Part shown: positions 13,601 to 24,872 of the stretch, piece after piece
How the letters are laid out: every line of letters starts with the position of its first letter
Position numbering within the stretch: the stretch's first letter is position 1
Assembly (NCBI GenBank): GCA_019056595.1
Contig: CP036163.1
Span: forward strand, 4,526,001 to 4,590,000
DNA from: Pectobacterium atrosepticum
GTDB lineage: Bacteria; Pseudomonadota; Gammaproteobacteria; Enterobacterales; Enterobacteriaceae
Length of the DNA: 64,000 bases
Direction: 5' to 3'
The notes under the pieces: model-generated
Database searches by the model: none
Seen by the model: only the letters and a program-made list of their open reading frames with translations
What the model was told of the DNA's origin: nothing
Program-made: the position numbers and the translations under genes

Positions 13601-15618
13601 CGAGCCTGACTGCGAATCGCGGATGCTAATACAGTTTCCAGAGGTAAATGTGCTTCGGTGATGCCGTCGCCGTCGCCTTGTACATCTAGCACCCCAAAAG
13701 GCGCGGTCGGTGCATCGATATCCGCCAGTCGTTCGCGGAAATAGGCCTCATGTTCTGAGGTCGGTACATTTAAGGTTTGGTAGATAAAATTACGGTACGG
13801 GAGCGGCGTCGGCAGAGCGTTCTTTTGTCCCTGTAACAGATGACGGATTTCACCGATGATCAGTGCCAGCGTCATATGGTCACAGACCAGATGGTGGAAA
13901 CGCAGCGCCAGCAGCCATTCGTTTCGTTTAGGATCGTGGGCGATATCGGCCTGAAACAGGGGAGCCTGATTCAGACTGACGCGATAGGTGCGTGGGTCGG
14001 TATGGGCCTGCAACTGTGCCAATACCGCCTCTGGTGAAGCGGGTTCAAAATGACTTATCTGCAGTGAAGCCCTACGCCAAACCACCTGTACCGGCTGGTT
14101 TAGTCCCTGCCAGCACACGGCAGTACGCAGAATGTCGTGACGTTCAATAACCTGCTGAAGTGCGGTAAGGAAAGCATCGAGATGTTCACGGGTATCAAAA
14201 GCTGCCAGATTTCTTAATAGGTAGGCATCGCCATGTTTTTGCATTTGATGATGGAAAAGAATGCCTTCCTGCAAAGGCGAAAGCGGGTAGATATCCTGTA
14301 CGTTGGCGGCTCCGCCAGATACGGTATCCACCACCGTATCGATCTCCGGCTGGGTGAGCGTCACCAGCGGCAGCAGGTCGGGCGTGATGGTAGTACTGTC
14401 CGCCGGAATGCGGTTAGGCGGCACCACAAGGGCCGGTTTATCCTGATGCGTCAGTATCGCCTGTGCCATGTCACTGAGCACCGGTGTGGAGAAAACACCG
14501 CGTACATCAAGCGCCAATCCTGCTCGGCGAAGTTGTTCAATCAGGCTGACGATCATCAGCGAGTGGCCGCCGAGCGCGAAGAAGTGGTCGTGGCGGCCGA
14601 CGCGCGTCAGTCCCAGTAGGTCCTGCCAGACGGCAGCCAGCGCGGTTTCGACCTCACCCTGCGGGGCTTCATAGTCGCGGGTCGCCACGGCGGATTGGTC
14701 GGGGGCCGGCAGGGCCTTGCGGTCGAGCTTGCCGTTGGGGGTGAGCGGGAAGGCATCCAGGGTGACAAAGGCGCCGGGCACCATGTATTCGGCCAGATGC
14801 AGGCTCAACTGCTGGCGCAGGTCGGCGGGGTCGGGCGTGATGCCGGGCTGCGGACAGAGGTAGGCGACCAGCCGGGTGTCACCGGGGCTGTCCTCGCGGG
14901 CGACAACCACGGCTTCCTGCACGCCGGGACAGTGCATAAGGCGGGCCTCGATTTCCCCCAGCTCGATACGGAAGCCGCGCAGCTTGACCTGGAAGTCATT
15001 ACGGCCGAGGTATTCGAGGCTGCCGTCGGGCAGCCAGCGGGCCAGGTCACCGGTCTTGTAGAGTCTGGCTCCGGGCTGGTTGCTGAACGGGTCGGGAATA
15101 AAGCGCTCGGCGGTGAGGTCGGGGCGGTTGAGATAACCGCGGGCGACGCCGACGCCGCCGATATGGAGCTCACCGGCGACGCCGAGGGGCACCGGCTGGT
15201 CGAGGGTATCGAGGATATAGAGCTGGGTATTGGCGATGGGGCGGCCAATGGGAACGAAGCTGCGGTGGTCGTCCGGCTGACAGGCCCAGAAGGTGACGTC
15301 AATGGCGGCTTCGGTGGGGCCATAGAGGTTATGGAGCTGGGCGTTGAAGCGGGCAAAGAAGCGCTGCTGCAACTCGGCAGGCAGGGCTTCGCCGCTGCAG
15401 ATGACACGGCGCAGGGAGTCACAGGCACAGTCTGCATCGGCCCACTGAACGAACTGCTGGAGCATGGAGGGCACGAAGTGCAGGGTGGTGATGCCGGTAC
15501 GCTCAATGAGCTGCGCGAGGTAGGCCGCATCCTTGTGTCCGTCAGGGCGGGCCATGACGAGGCGTGCACCGTAGAGCAGGGGCCAGAAGAACTCCCAGAC
15601 GGAGACGTCAAAGCTGAA
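7607..15618 (-). CDS. NRPS, second frame segment: rest of A3(Ser)-T3, dual C4-A4-T4, dual C5-A5(Glu)-T5, start of C6
   Basis: Reading downward: the second half of A3 and T3 (LGGHSLMIV near 14570); C4 (about 14360-13020; FHHQMQKHGD and FHHLVCDH); A4 (about 12990-11500); T4 (near 11340); C5 (about 11130-9790; FHYQLQEKGD and HHLISDH); A5 (about 9760-8270); T5 (near 8110); and the N-terminal half of LCL-type C6. C4 and C5 have the N-terminal HHxxxxxGD-type signature and SDH/CDH active sites of dual epimerisation/condensation domains. They should deliver D-Ser3 and D-residue-4. The A4 pocket reads D-A-F-L-I-G-A-V-C and I cannot assign it beyond hydrophobic. A5 reads D-A-K-D-L-G-V-V-D, the known Glu code of surfactin synthetase. 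The frame is intact across all of modules 4 and 5. Confidence 0.88.
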
Positions 15619-16290
15619 GGGGTCTTTTGCAGCACGCGGTCATCGGGGGTGAGGCGATAGGTGTTCTGCATCCAGACGAGGCGGTTGCAGAGTCCGCGAT
15701 GGCTGTTCATGACACCCTTGGGCTTGCCGGTGGAGCCGGAAGTGTAGATGACGTAGGCCAGATGGTGGGCATCCAGACCGGCGACATGGGGGTTGTCCTC
15801 ACTCAGGTGGCTGAAGTCGGCGGTATCGAGCAGGATGCGCGGAATGTCTCCGGTCAGCAGGGCGCGCTGGTTCGCCTGAGTCAGCAGCGCCACCGGGCTG
15901 GCATCGTCAAGCATGTAGGCGAGGCGCTCGGCGGGGTAGCCGGGGTCAAGGGGAACATAGGCGGCGCCGGCCTTGAGAATGGCGAGCAGGCCGATGACCA
16001 TGTCGAGCGAGCGCTCGACGCAAATGGCGATGCGGTCATCGGGTTTTACGCCGAGGTCGATGAGGTGATGCGCGAGCTGGTTGGCGCGGCGGTTGAGCGC
16101 GTCATAGGTGAGGTGCTGGTCTTCAAAGAGCACGGCGGTGGTATCGGGGGTATGAGCGGCCTGGTCTTCGACGAGCTGATGGATAAGGGCATCGTGCGGG
16201 AAGTCGGCCTCGGTGGCATTGAAGTCGAGCATGACCTGCCGGCGTTCACTGTCCGGCAGCATGGGCAGGGTGGCGACAGGCTGTGTCACA
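14330..16290. repeat. Third, dispersed copy of the Ser A-domain/T-domain block
   Basis: This stretch of module 3 (A3, T3 and the junction to C4) is very similar to 1560-3480 (A7, T7 and the junction to C8). The T3/T7 parts match each other better than they match T6. This suggests block copying or gene conversion between modules 3 and 7, separate from the 3172-bp tandem event. Confidence 0.75.
15619..15622 (-). other. Frameshift in NRPS: GGGG where both sister copies have GGGGG
   Basis: The copies near 2820 and 5993 read gctgaa-GGGGG-tctt; here one G is missing. The upstream frame switches from QKTPFSFDVSVWEF to QKTPSALTS, inside A3 and just before the first pocket residue. The correct frame continues below without further change. 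Confidence 0.92.
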
Positions 16291-19200
16291 TCGTCGGTCA
16301 TCGCCATCAAAACATTTCGCAAATAGCCTCTGAGACGCACAATCGTTTCGTGATCAAACAGGTCGGTGGAATAGATCAGCCCGCCTTCGAGACCGTTTTC
16401 TGTTTCTGTCAGGGAGAGCGTCATATCAAAGTGGGTACTACGCTGTGGACGCTCAACGGCAGAGATCTCAAGTCCAGGTAGTGTAAAATCCTGCATAGGG
16501 GTGTTGTTCAGCGACAGCATCACCTGAAAAATAGGGCTGTAACTGAGACTGCGAGCGGGTTGTAGTGTTTCTACCACTTGTTCGAAAGGCAGATCCTGAT
16601 AAGTGTAAGCTGCAATCGCCCGTTCACGGATTTGAGCAAAGAGATCGCCGACAGTCTGGCACTGGCTGGGAGTAATTCGCAGAGCTAGCGTATTGACAAA
16701 AAAGCCTATCAGCCCTTCCGTTTCGCTGTGTTTACGGTTAGCGAGTGGTGTACCAACGACGATATCCCCCTGCCCGCTGAGACGAGAGAGCACCACACTC
16801 CAGACGGCCAGAAGCGTCATAAACAGGGTTGTCCCTTGCTGGCGACATAATGATTTCAACGCTGCCAGTTCTTCTGGATCGAGACTGACGGGAAGAATGT
16901 TGCCTTCATAGCGTTGTACCGACGGGCGGGGCCGGTCGGTCGGGATCTCCAGCAGGGCCGGTGCCCCCTGTAGCTGGTTACGCCAGAAATCACGCAGGTC
17001 GTTGAGCGTCTCGCCCTGCAACCACTGACGCTGCCAGACGGTATAATCGGCGTACTGAACCGGCAATGGCGGTAAGTTCGCCTCGCTACCCTCCAACGCA
17101 GCCTGATACAGGGCTGCCAGCTCGCGTGCCAGAATGCCGATAGACCAGCCGTCGGAAACGATGTGATGCATAGTGAGCAGCATCACATGTATCTCATCGC
17201 CCAGTTGCAGCAACTGGCCGCGGATTAGCGGACCTTCTGCCAAATTGAAGGGGGCACGCGACTCCTGAGCGGCCAGTTCAGACACGCGCTGCGCACGAGC
17301 CTTATCGTTCAATGTGCGCAGATCGAGACAGGATAGGCTGAAGCCAATTGTGGCTGGGTCAATTTTCTGGCAGGGCTGCCCGTCGATTGAGGTAACGCGG
17401 GTGCGCAGGCTTTCGTGACGCGCGACCAGCCCGTCAAGCGCGGTGATGAAAGCTTTCCTATCGAACCGTCCAATAAGGCGTAGCGCGGCGGGCAGGTTAT
17501 AGGCTCGACTGGCTGTTGGTTCGAGCTGGATAAGGAACCATAGCCGCTGCTGAGAAAACGAGAGCGGTAGCGGCTGGCTGCGATCGGCAAGCGGGATGGC
17601 CGTGACCGCAATCGTTGATGTATTGGTAAGCTCTTGTGCGAGATCGCTGAGCACGGGGTTGGCGAAAATTTTCTGTACCTGAAGGTCCAGACCCAGCATT
17701 TGACGTACACGAGTGACACATTGTACGGCGAGTATCGAATGACCGCCGAGTTCGAAAAAGTGGTCATGACGACCGACACGCTCCAGCCCCAGTAGATTCT
17801 GCCATATCTCTGTTAATGCCATTTCCAGCTCACCGACAGGGGCTTCGTATCCACGGCTGACAATAGCGGATTGCTCAGGCACCGGTAGAGCTTTACGGTC
17901 GAGCTTGCCGTTCGGCGTGAGCGGGAAAGCGTCAAGGGTGACAAAGGCACTGGGCACCATGTACTCGGCCAGATGGAGAGCAAGCGCCTTGCGTAATACG
18001 GAAGGAATGAGCTCGCTTCCGGGCTGTGCAATGAGGTAAGCCACCAGACGGATATCTCCCGGACTGTCTTCGCGGGCAATAACCAGTGCTTCCCGTACGC
18101 CGGGATACGCCATCAGACGAGCCTCTATTTCACCCGGCTCAATGCGAAAGCCGCGTACTTTAATCTGGAAATCGTTGCGGCCGAGATATTCGATATTACC
18201 GTCTGGCAACCAGCGTCCGAGGTCACCGGTCTTGTAGATCTGGGCGTTTTCCGAGTCAGAGAACGGGTCGGCAATAAAGCGCTCGGCGGTGAGGTCTGGG
18301 CGATTGAGGTAGCCGCGTGCAACACCAGCCCCGCCGATGTAGATCTCACCAGCCACCCCGACCGGCGCGGGCTGGCCTTTCGCATCGAGAATATAAATGC
18401 ACGTATTGGCAATGGGTCGGCCAATAGGAACGTTATCTGTGAGCGAGTTGGGTGTGCAGGCATCAAAGGTGATACAACCGACGACGGTTTCGGTCGGCCC
18501 GTATTCGTTGATGATACGGGAACCGGAAGAAAGCGTCTGCCAGAGTGCGACGGTGGCAGAGGACAGTGCTTCGCCGCCGACGACAAAGAGCAGGTCCGGG
18601 CAGACCCGGTGAGTAGACTGTAGTTCCTGACCGAGAGCGGCAAGGTGAGTGGGGGTGATTTTAATCAACGTGCCGGGTTGCGTTGCGAGCAGGGCGGGCA
18701 GTAATTCGGTCAGTTCCTGTCCGTCGTGAATGAGTTGAATTTTACCGCCGCATAACAGGGGTAGGTAGAGGCTCGTGACGGTAGCATCGAAGGCGACAGG
18801 GGAGGATACGATACTGTCGAGGCTGTTCGATGTGACGTAATATTCACGCGCCCACTGGATATAATTGCTGAGTCCACGGTGTTCGACCATAACGCCTTTA
18901 GGTTTACCGGTAGAGCCGGAGGTGTAGATGATATAGGCGAGATGGGCAGCGTTCAGCCCCTGAATCACGGGATTGGTATCCGGGCAAGCGTCGAACGGGG
19001 CGGCATTATCCAGCACAATTGTCGGTGACGTGTGGCTAAAAGACTCAATCAGGGATGAATGGGTCAAAAGCGCGACCGGGTCTGCATCGTCGAGCATATA
19101 AGCGAGGCGTTCGGCCGGATAGGATGGGTCCAGTGGCACATAGGCGGCACCGGCCTTCAGAATCCCCAGCAACCCGACCACCATGTCTGGGCTACGTTCG

Positions 19201-22200
19201 AGACAAATCGCGACGCGGTCATCGGGTTTTACGCCGAACGAAAGCAAATGGTGTGCCAGCCGGTTGGCCCGGCGATTGAGTTCGTCATAAGTGACGTGCT
19301 GTTCTTCGAACACGATGGCGGTGGCATCAGGCGTCTGTTCCACCTGTGTCTCAAAGAGTGAGTGAATCAGGGAATTGTCGGGGAAGTCGATAGCGGTAGC
19401 GTTGAAATCGACCAGCAGTTTCTGACGTTCTTCAGCAGGTAAAATCGATATGCTGAGGATCGGGGTCTGTGGATCGGATTTTAGTGCCTCAACCAGACCG
19501 TGTAAGGCCGTTTCCAGATACCGGGCGATACGCGCTGGATCAACGCTTGCGATGGTCTGAGAAAGTATCTCAATGCTGTCGCCTTGATCGTCCACAGAGA
19601 AATTAAATGGATAGGTGGTGCGTCGGCTTTCAGCCAACAGCGTCATCCCTTCCCATGTTGTCGCTGCCGTATTTGCCTGAGTTCGGCGATAATTCAGAAG
19701 TGTGCTGAAAAGCGGCATGGGAGGCGCAACGCTGCTACAACGTTGTGCTAGCGCCAGAGGTGCTTGCTCATGTTCCAGCAGGGACAAAAGCTCGTTGTTA
19801 GTGCTATTTACAATGTCGAGTACGCTGCGATCGTTAAGGGGAATACGTAGCGGTAACGTATTGACGAACATCCCCATTACACGATCGGCACCCGTGAAAC
19901 CTTGCAGGCGTCCCAACAATACCGAGCCAAAGATAACATCGCTACTGTCACTGATTTGTGCCAAGACCTGTGCCCAAGCGACATGGAACAAGACGCCTGG
20001 GCTGACACTAAGTTGACGGGCGTGGTGGTGAATAGCGTCTACTAGGTTGTGATCCAGAGAGAGCGTTGCTTCAGCCATCTCTCCGTCATAGTCCTGAACC
20101 TCTGCCAGACCAAAGGGGATCGTAGGGGTATCGACATCGGCCAGACGAGAACGGAAGTATTGTTCGTGAACGGCGTTGGGAATGCTAAGCACATGAGCGA
20201 TAAAGTTACGATAAGGCTGGGGGGGCGAAAGTTCATCCGTTTTCCCCCAGAGCATAAGCCGGACTTCCGCGATGATCAGGTCAAGAGTCATGTGGTCACT
20301 GACGAGATGATGGACTCTCAATGCCATCAGCCATTCGCTGCGTGACGGATCGTAGACGATATCAGCAGCCAGCAGCGGTGCCTTATTCAGATCGAGACTG
20401 AGTGTCTGAGGGGAAATATAGGCCTGCAATTGAGCGGTAATATCCTCTGAAGATGCTGGCTCGAAGGTGTTCACCGGCAGCGGCGCGTGACGCCAGACTA
20501 CCTGTACTGGCTGGCTCAGACCTTGCCAGCAGATAGCGGTGCGAAGGATATCGTGGCGGTCGATAACCTTCTGTAAGGTGTTCAGAAAGATATCAAGACG
20601 TTCTCGGGTATCGAAGGCAACTAATAGGTCTAACTGGTAAACATCGCCCGTTTGCTGATACAAGCGGTGGAAAAAAATGCCTTCCTGTAACGGAGCAAGG
20701 GGGTAGATATCTTGTACATTGGTGACCCCACCCGGCACTGTGCTAGTGATGGTGTCTATTTCAAATTGCGAAAGCGCGATCAGAGGTAACTGATCCGGCG
20801 TAATGGTGGTGCAATCCTGATGTATAAGGTTAGGAGGAATGACCAGAGCGGTATCATCTTGATGGTTCTGTATCGCGCGAGCCATTTCATACAGCACAGG
20901 GGCTGAGAAGGCGCTGCGGACGTCGAGGGTTTTTCCTTGATTACGCAACTGTTCAATCAGACTGACGACCATCAGCGATTGACCACCGAGTTCAAAGAAA
21001 TGGTCATAGCGACTAACGTGATCTATGCCCAACAATGTTTGCCAAATAGAGGCCAGCATTGTTTCCATTTCCCCCTGTGGAGCCTCGTAGTGACGCGTGA
21101 CCATAGCCGATTTATCGGGCTCGGGCAGCGCCTTACGGTCGAGTTTACCGTTGGGTGTGAGCGGGAACGCATCCAATGCGACAAACGCGCTGGGGATCAT
21201 GTATTCAGCCAAACGTTGTGAAAGCTGTAAACGCAGGTCTGCCGGGGTAGGTTGAGTATCCGGCTGTGCCTGAAAATAGGCCACCAGACGTTTATCACCG
21301 GGTATATCTTCGCGAAGGATGACGACGGCTTCCTGAATCCCTGGATATTGTATTAGGAGCGTTTCAATTTCACCGAGTTCAAGACGGAAGCCACGCAGTT
21401 TGACTTGAAAATCATTACGTCCCAGATAGGTAATACTGCCGTCGTGGCGCCAGTATCCAAGATCGCCGGTCTTGTAGAGTCTAGCCTCCTGTTCATCGAC
21501 AAAGGGATTAGTAATAAAGCGCTCGGCGGTGAGGTCTGGGCGATTGAGATAGCCGCGTGCCACGCCAGCTCCACCAATGTAGATCTCTCCGGTTACACCG
21601 ATAGGTACGGGCTGACCCTGCGTACCCAGGATATAGACTTCTGTATTGGTGAGAGGACGGCCGATAGTGGGAGCCGATTGTGAGGAATCGATAGGGCATG
21701 CGGTGGCGTCGACGGTACATTCTGTCGGCCCATATACGTTGATAAATCGGGTATCGGTAAGCTGCTGTAAACGGGACCAGATACCCTGTGAAATGGCATC
21801 TCCACCAATTAGAACCTGCGCAGGTTGATAGTCAGGGTCGGTGCCGAGGCCAGCGTCCAGTAACCATTGCAGTTGGACTGGCGTGCAGTCAAACAGATCT
21901 ATGGCATGGTGGGAAAAATAGTGCCAGAGCTGTCGTGCATCGGTGCGGATTGCGTCGGGGACGATCACCAGCGTGTGACCTGACAGTATTTGAATCCAGT
22001 TTTGCACCGAGGCATCGAACACAATGCTGGCATTGAGGGCAATGCGGTTAGAGTGTTCGAATGCGAGTAGCGTTTTCAGACCGCTAGCGAGGTTGAGTAC
22101 GTTTCTGTGCGTGACCATCACCCCTTTGGGCTTACCCGTGGAGCCGGAGGTATAAATTACATAGGCCAAATGTGTTGACGTCACACCCAGCGCCTGAGCG

Positions 22201-24047
22201 TCAGGATTCGATGTGGCGTAAGCGTCAAAGCTATCCGTATCAAGCATGATCGCCGGAATATCTGCGGTCTGTATTGCTATTTGGTTCGCCTGAGTCAGCA
22301 ACGCTACGGGTTTGGCATCATCGATCATGTAGGCTAGTCGCTCAGCTGGATAAGTCGGATCGAGCGGTACATAAGCGGCACCCGATTTCAGTATCCCCAT
22401 CAGGCCAACGACCATTTCCAGACTGCGTTCGACGCACAGCGCTACCCGGTCGTCTGGCTTAATGCCCAAAGTAAGCAGGCGGTGCGCTAGCTGGTTCGCA
22501 CGACGGTTGAGTTCCGCATAGCTGAGCGATTGCTCTTCAAAGATAACTGCGGTTGCATCAGGCGTTAGTTCGACTTGTTGCTCGAAACGCTCATGTATCA
22601 AGGTGTGTTGCGGGAAGTCGGCATCGGTGGCGTTGAAATCCACGACGACTTGTTGGCGTTCTGTTGGCGGCAGGATAGGCGCATGCTCAACCGTCATATC
22701 CAACGAGGTAATGGCTGCATCAACCAGCGTAGCCAGACGTGACTGGATGGCCATCACGTCTTCACGGCTCAGGTAGCGAGTATCAAAATTGAATTCTACT
22801 GTGACGGGGTGATTTTTATTTTCAAAATCATATTGATAAATACTGATGGCGAGAGGGAACTGTGTCGCCCGATGTGGTGTCTGGAAGGTCGTATTCGTCC
22901 CTTCCATATGTACGTTAAACTCAAACCATTCAAGCGATAACGTAATATCAAAAAGCTGTGCGCGACCCGTTTTTTGTCTGATTCGTGTGTGCTGGTTAAT
23001 TTCTGTGATGGGTAAGCGCTGATGTTTATAACAGCGGCGCAGCTCGGCCGCTACGTTCCGCATAATATCAAGGAAAGAATCTTCTTTCTTAATGCTCACG
23101 CCGATAGGAATGACGGACGAAAACATTCCTATTGTATTCTTTTGTTTTGCATTTCTACGATTATGAATCGGAATGCCAATAACAATGTCTTCTGTTTCTG
23201 TCGTCCGGGAAAAATAACAGGCCAGAATGGCGTACATAAAATGAAGAACCGAGAGCCCATGTTCCGCCGCAATATTTTCAATTTTATGAAAATATTCATT
23301 TTTTAATTGCCAAAGATGAGGAGGAGGAAGCTCGTTCGTCAGTTCCTTGTTTTGGCTTGAGGGAGGAATCAATGCTGGCGGTAGCGTTTTATAACGATCC
23401 AACCAGAATTTCAGGTCAGACTGATAATGCCTGGAATCAAGATAAATTAAATCCTCAGAGATGTAATCGAGGTAGGAAGGAGCGACTTCGCCAGCATTAT
23501 CATCGCTGTTTTTCAATTGGTTGTAGGTAGCGACAAGCTCATTGACCAGTAATTTTAGACTCCATCCATCGGCTATCAGATGATGACAGCAGAATTGCCA
23601 ATAGCGGTGTGTATCGCTAACCCTCAACAGCTCGGAAGCCCATAGCTTTCCACGGAGATCAAATGGACGCATAAATGTGGCGTGGATGTGCTGCTGTGCG
23701 CGCTCCTCAGCATCATCATAGTGCGAAAAATCGTACACGTTTATCGATGAGGGGGATGCATCCGTCAGGGCCTGTAAGGGGAGACCGTGAGTGTGGATTA
23801 ACTGTAAATGTAATGCATCATGGCGAGCGACAAGTCTCTCAAAAGCTTGGTTAAAAAGCGTTTCATCCAGATGTTCATCGATACGGAGTCGTGTGCCAAT
23901 GTTGTAATTAGGTGATTCAGGATTGAGTGTCTGATCGAGCCAGACAACTTGCTGAGTGGAACTGAGAGGTAACTTGTTAGAGTCGGAGGAATGATCGCTG
24001 TTTAAGATGGATTGGTTTTCCAGAGGATTGTTTTGAATAGATGACAT
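15619..24047 (-). CDS. NRPS, first frame segment: C1-A1(Gln)-T1, dual C2-A2(Asn)-T2, C3, start of A3(Ser)
   Basis: This is the start of the synthetase. An in-frame GTG lies at 24071, but ATG at 24047 has GGAG seven bases upstream and is preferred. Domains: C1 (HHLIADGWS near 23575), A1 (about 22620-21130), T1 (LGGQSLMVV near 20980), C2 (about 20790-19440; HRLYQQTGD and HHLVSDH), A2 (about 19400-17880), T2 (LGGHSILAV near 17740), C3 (LCL type, HHIVSDGWS near 17155) and the first half of A3 (Ser). The A1 pocket D-A-Q-D-L-G-V-V-D is the Gln code of lichenysin synthetase. The A2 pocket D-A-T-K-V-G-E-V-G fits Asn. C1 before the first A domain means that the first residue is probably N-acylated (starter C, lipopeptide type), though I did not prove its subtype. 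C2 is dual type, so Gln1 should be D. Similar NRPS loci have been linked to phytotoxin-like products in soft-rot bacteria; the product here is unknown. Confidence 0.88.
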
Positions 24048-24376
24048 TGAGGTGCTCCAATTCTGATTCACATAGGCTGTGTTTTTAGCTAAGTTCGCAT
24101 TCCTACTAAATTTTTATAACTTAATTTGCCTGCTATTAATTAAAATAATTAATATTTTATTTTTGAGCATAGCTCGACTAAGAGAAGTAATTTCACTCAT
24201 TATTTTGTGTTTATATCATTAATTACGTAGGTTTTTATCTGTTTAAAATAAAATGTAACAGGGTGTTTTTCCGAAGGTTTGGGTTAAATATAGACGTGGA
24301 TTTTAGTTTATCAATTAAAAATACTAATTAATTGTTGGAGGGGAAAAGTAATACGTAGAATATGAACTGTCACGAT
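24048..24376. other. AT-rich upstream region of the NRPS gene
   Basis: About 330 bases without a plausible gene, much richer in A+T than the NRPS coding sequence. The NRPS promoter must lie here or beyond. I see no clear sigma-70 box pair or operator that I would name. Confidence 0.5.
24055..24058 (-). promoter_or_regulatory. Ribosome binding site fixing the NRPS start
   Basis: On the minus strand GGAG is followed by seven bases and ATG at 24047. The upstream in-frame GTG at 24071 has no comparable site. Confidence 0.7.
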
Positions 24377-24481
24377 AGATGCCATGACTTGCCTAAGATA
24401 TAGAGAATCATGTGAGTCGGAGATATTAGGGCGTTTACCAAGGGGTTTGGGACTGCGGATTTTTGCGTCATTAAGAGACAT
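24377..24481 (-). pseudogene. Remnant of a P4-type tyrosine integrase (N-terminus only)
   Basis: The minus strand encodes, from ATG at 24481, about 35 residues beginning MSLNDAKIRSPKP and containing SDSHDSLYL. P4-like integrases typically start M-(S/A)-L-(N/T)-D-A-K-I-R-x-x-K-P and then (L/S)-(T/S)-D-S-H-G-L-Y-L, so the match is distinctive despite the short length. After it the similarity ends, and no core or catalytic R-H-R-Y region follows. It lies 174 bases downstream of the 3' end of tRNA-Asn, on the same strand. This is where such integrases sit when an island has inserted into a tRNA gene. Confidence 0.7.
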
Positions 24482-24614
24482 TTGGGGGTCACTCCGCCAT
24501 CGAACCAACTTGACCCCAAATATGACCCCAAAATTATCCCGATGCGGAGTGAAAATGGAATGCGTATCGGGAGCGCTTTGAACATGAATTTATTGAACAA
24601 AGTGCTAAAAAGCA

Positions 24615-24648
24615 AAACGCCCGCTTAAGTTTCCTTAAGCGGGCGTTT
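24615..24648 (-). terminator. Strong intrinsic terminator downstream of tRNA-Asn
   Basis: A perfect 15-bp inverted repeat (24615-24629 and 24634-24648) with a 4-base loop. It is GC-rich in the middle, with runs of T on the 3' side on the minus strand. It can also work from the plus strand. It lies seven bases after the tRNA 3' end. Confidence 0.92.
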
Positions 24649-24654
24649 CTAATT

Positions 24655-24730
24655 TGGCTCCCCTGACTGGACTTGAACCAGTGACATACGGATTAACAGT
24701 CCGCCGTTCTACCGACTGAACTACAGAGGA
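24655..24730 (-). tRNA. tRNA-Asn (anticodon GTT)
   Basis: A 76-base gene on the minus strand including the encoded CCA (TGG at 24655-24657 on the plus strand). The acceptor stem starts TCCTCTG. The anticodon loop reads ACTGTTAATC with anticodon GTT, and the T arm has GGTTCAAGTCC. The sequence is almost the same as E. coli tRNA-Asn. tRNA-Asn genes are known insertion sites for enterobacterial islands such as the Yersinia high-pathogenicity island, and an integrase remnant lies just downstream here. Confidence 0.96.
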
Positions 24731-24872
24731 ATCGTGTGAACGGGGCGCATGATAACGGCGTGTGCCGTGCATGTCAAAGGCGTAAACCACAAAACTGCAC
24801 CGTTTGGTGAGAGAATGTGCAATCTGCCGATATTTTTGGCAAATACCGGCGTTTTATCGCGTACTGCTGCCG

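Noticed and set aside
1..24047. Repeats as a CRISPR array
   Set aside because: The repeat units are kilobase-long coding modules, not short repeats with unique spacers.
24048..24071. GTG at 24071 as the NRPS start
   Set aside because: ATG 24047 has GGAG at a good distance; the GTG has no ribosome site.
24731..24872. A lacA remnant downstream of lacY
   Set aside because: Only 142 bases, with no acetyltransferase-like coding sequence.
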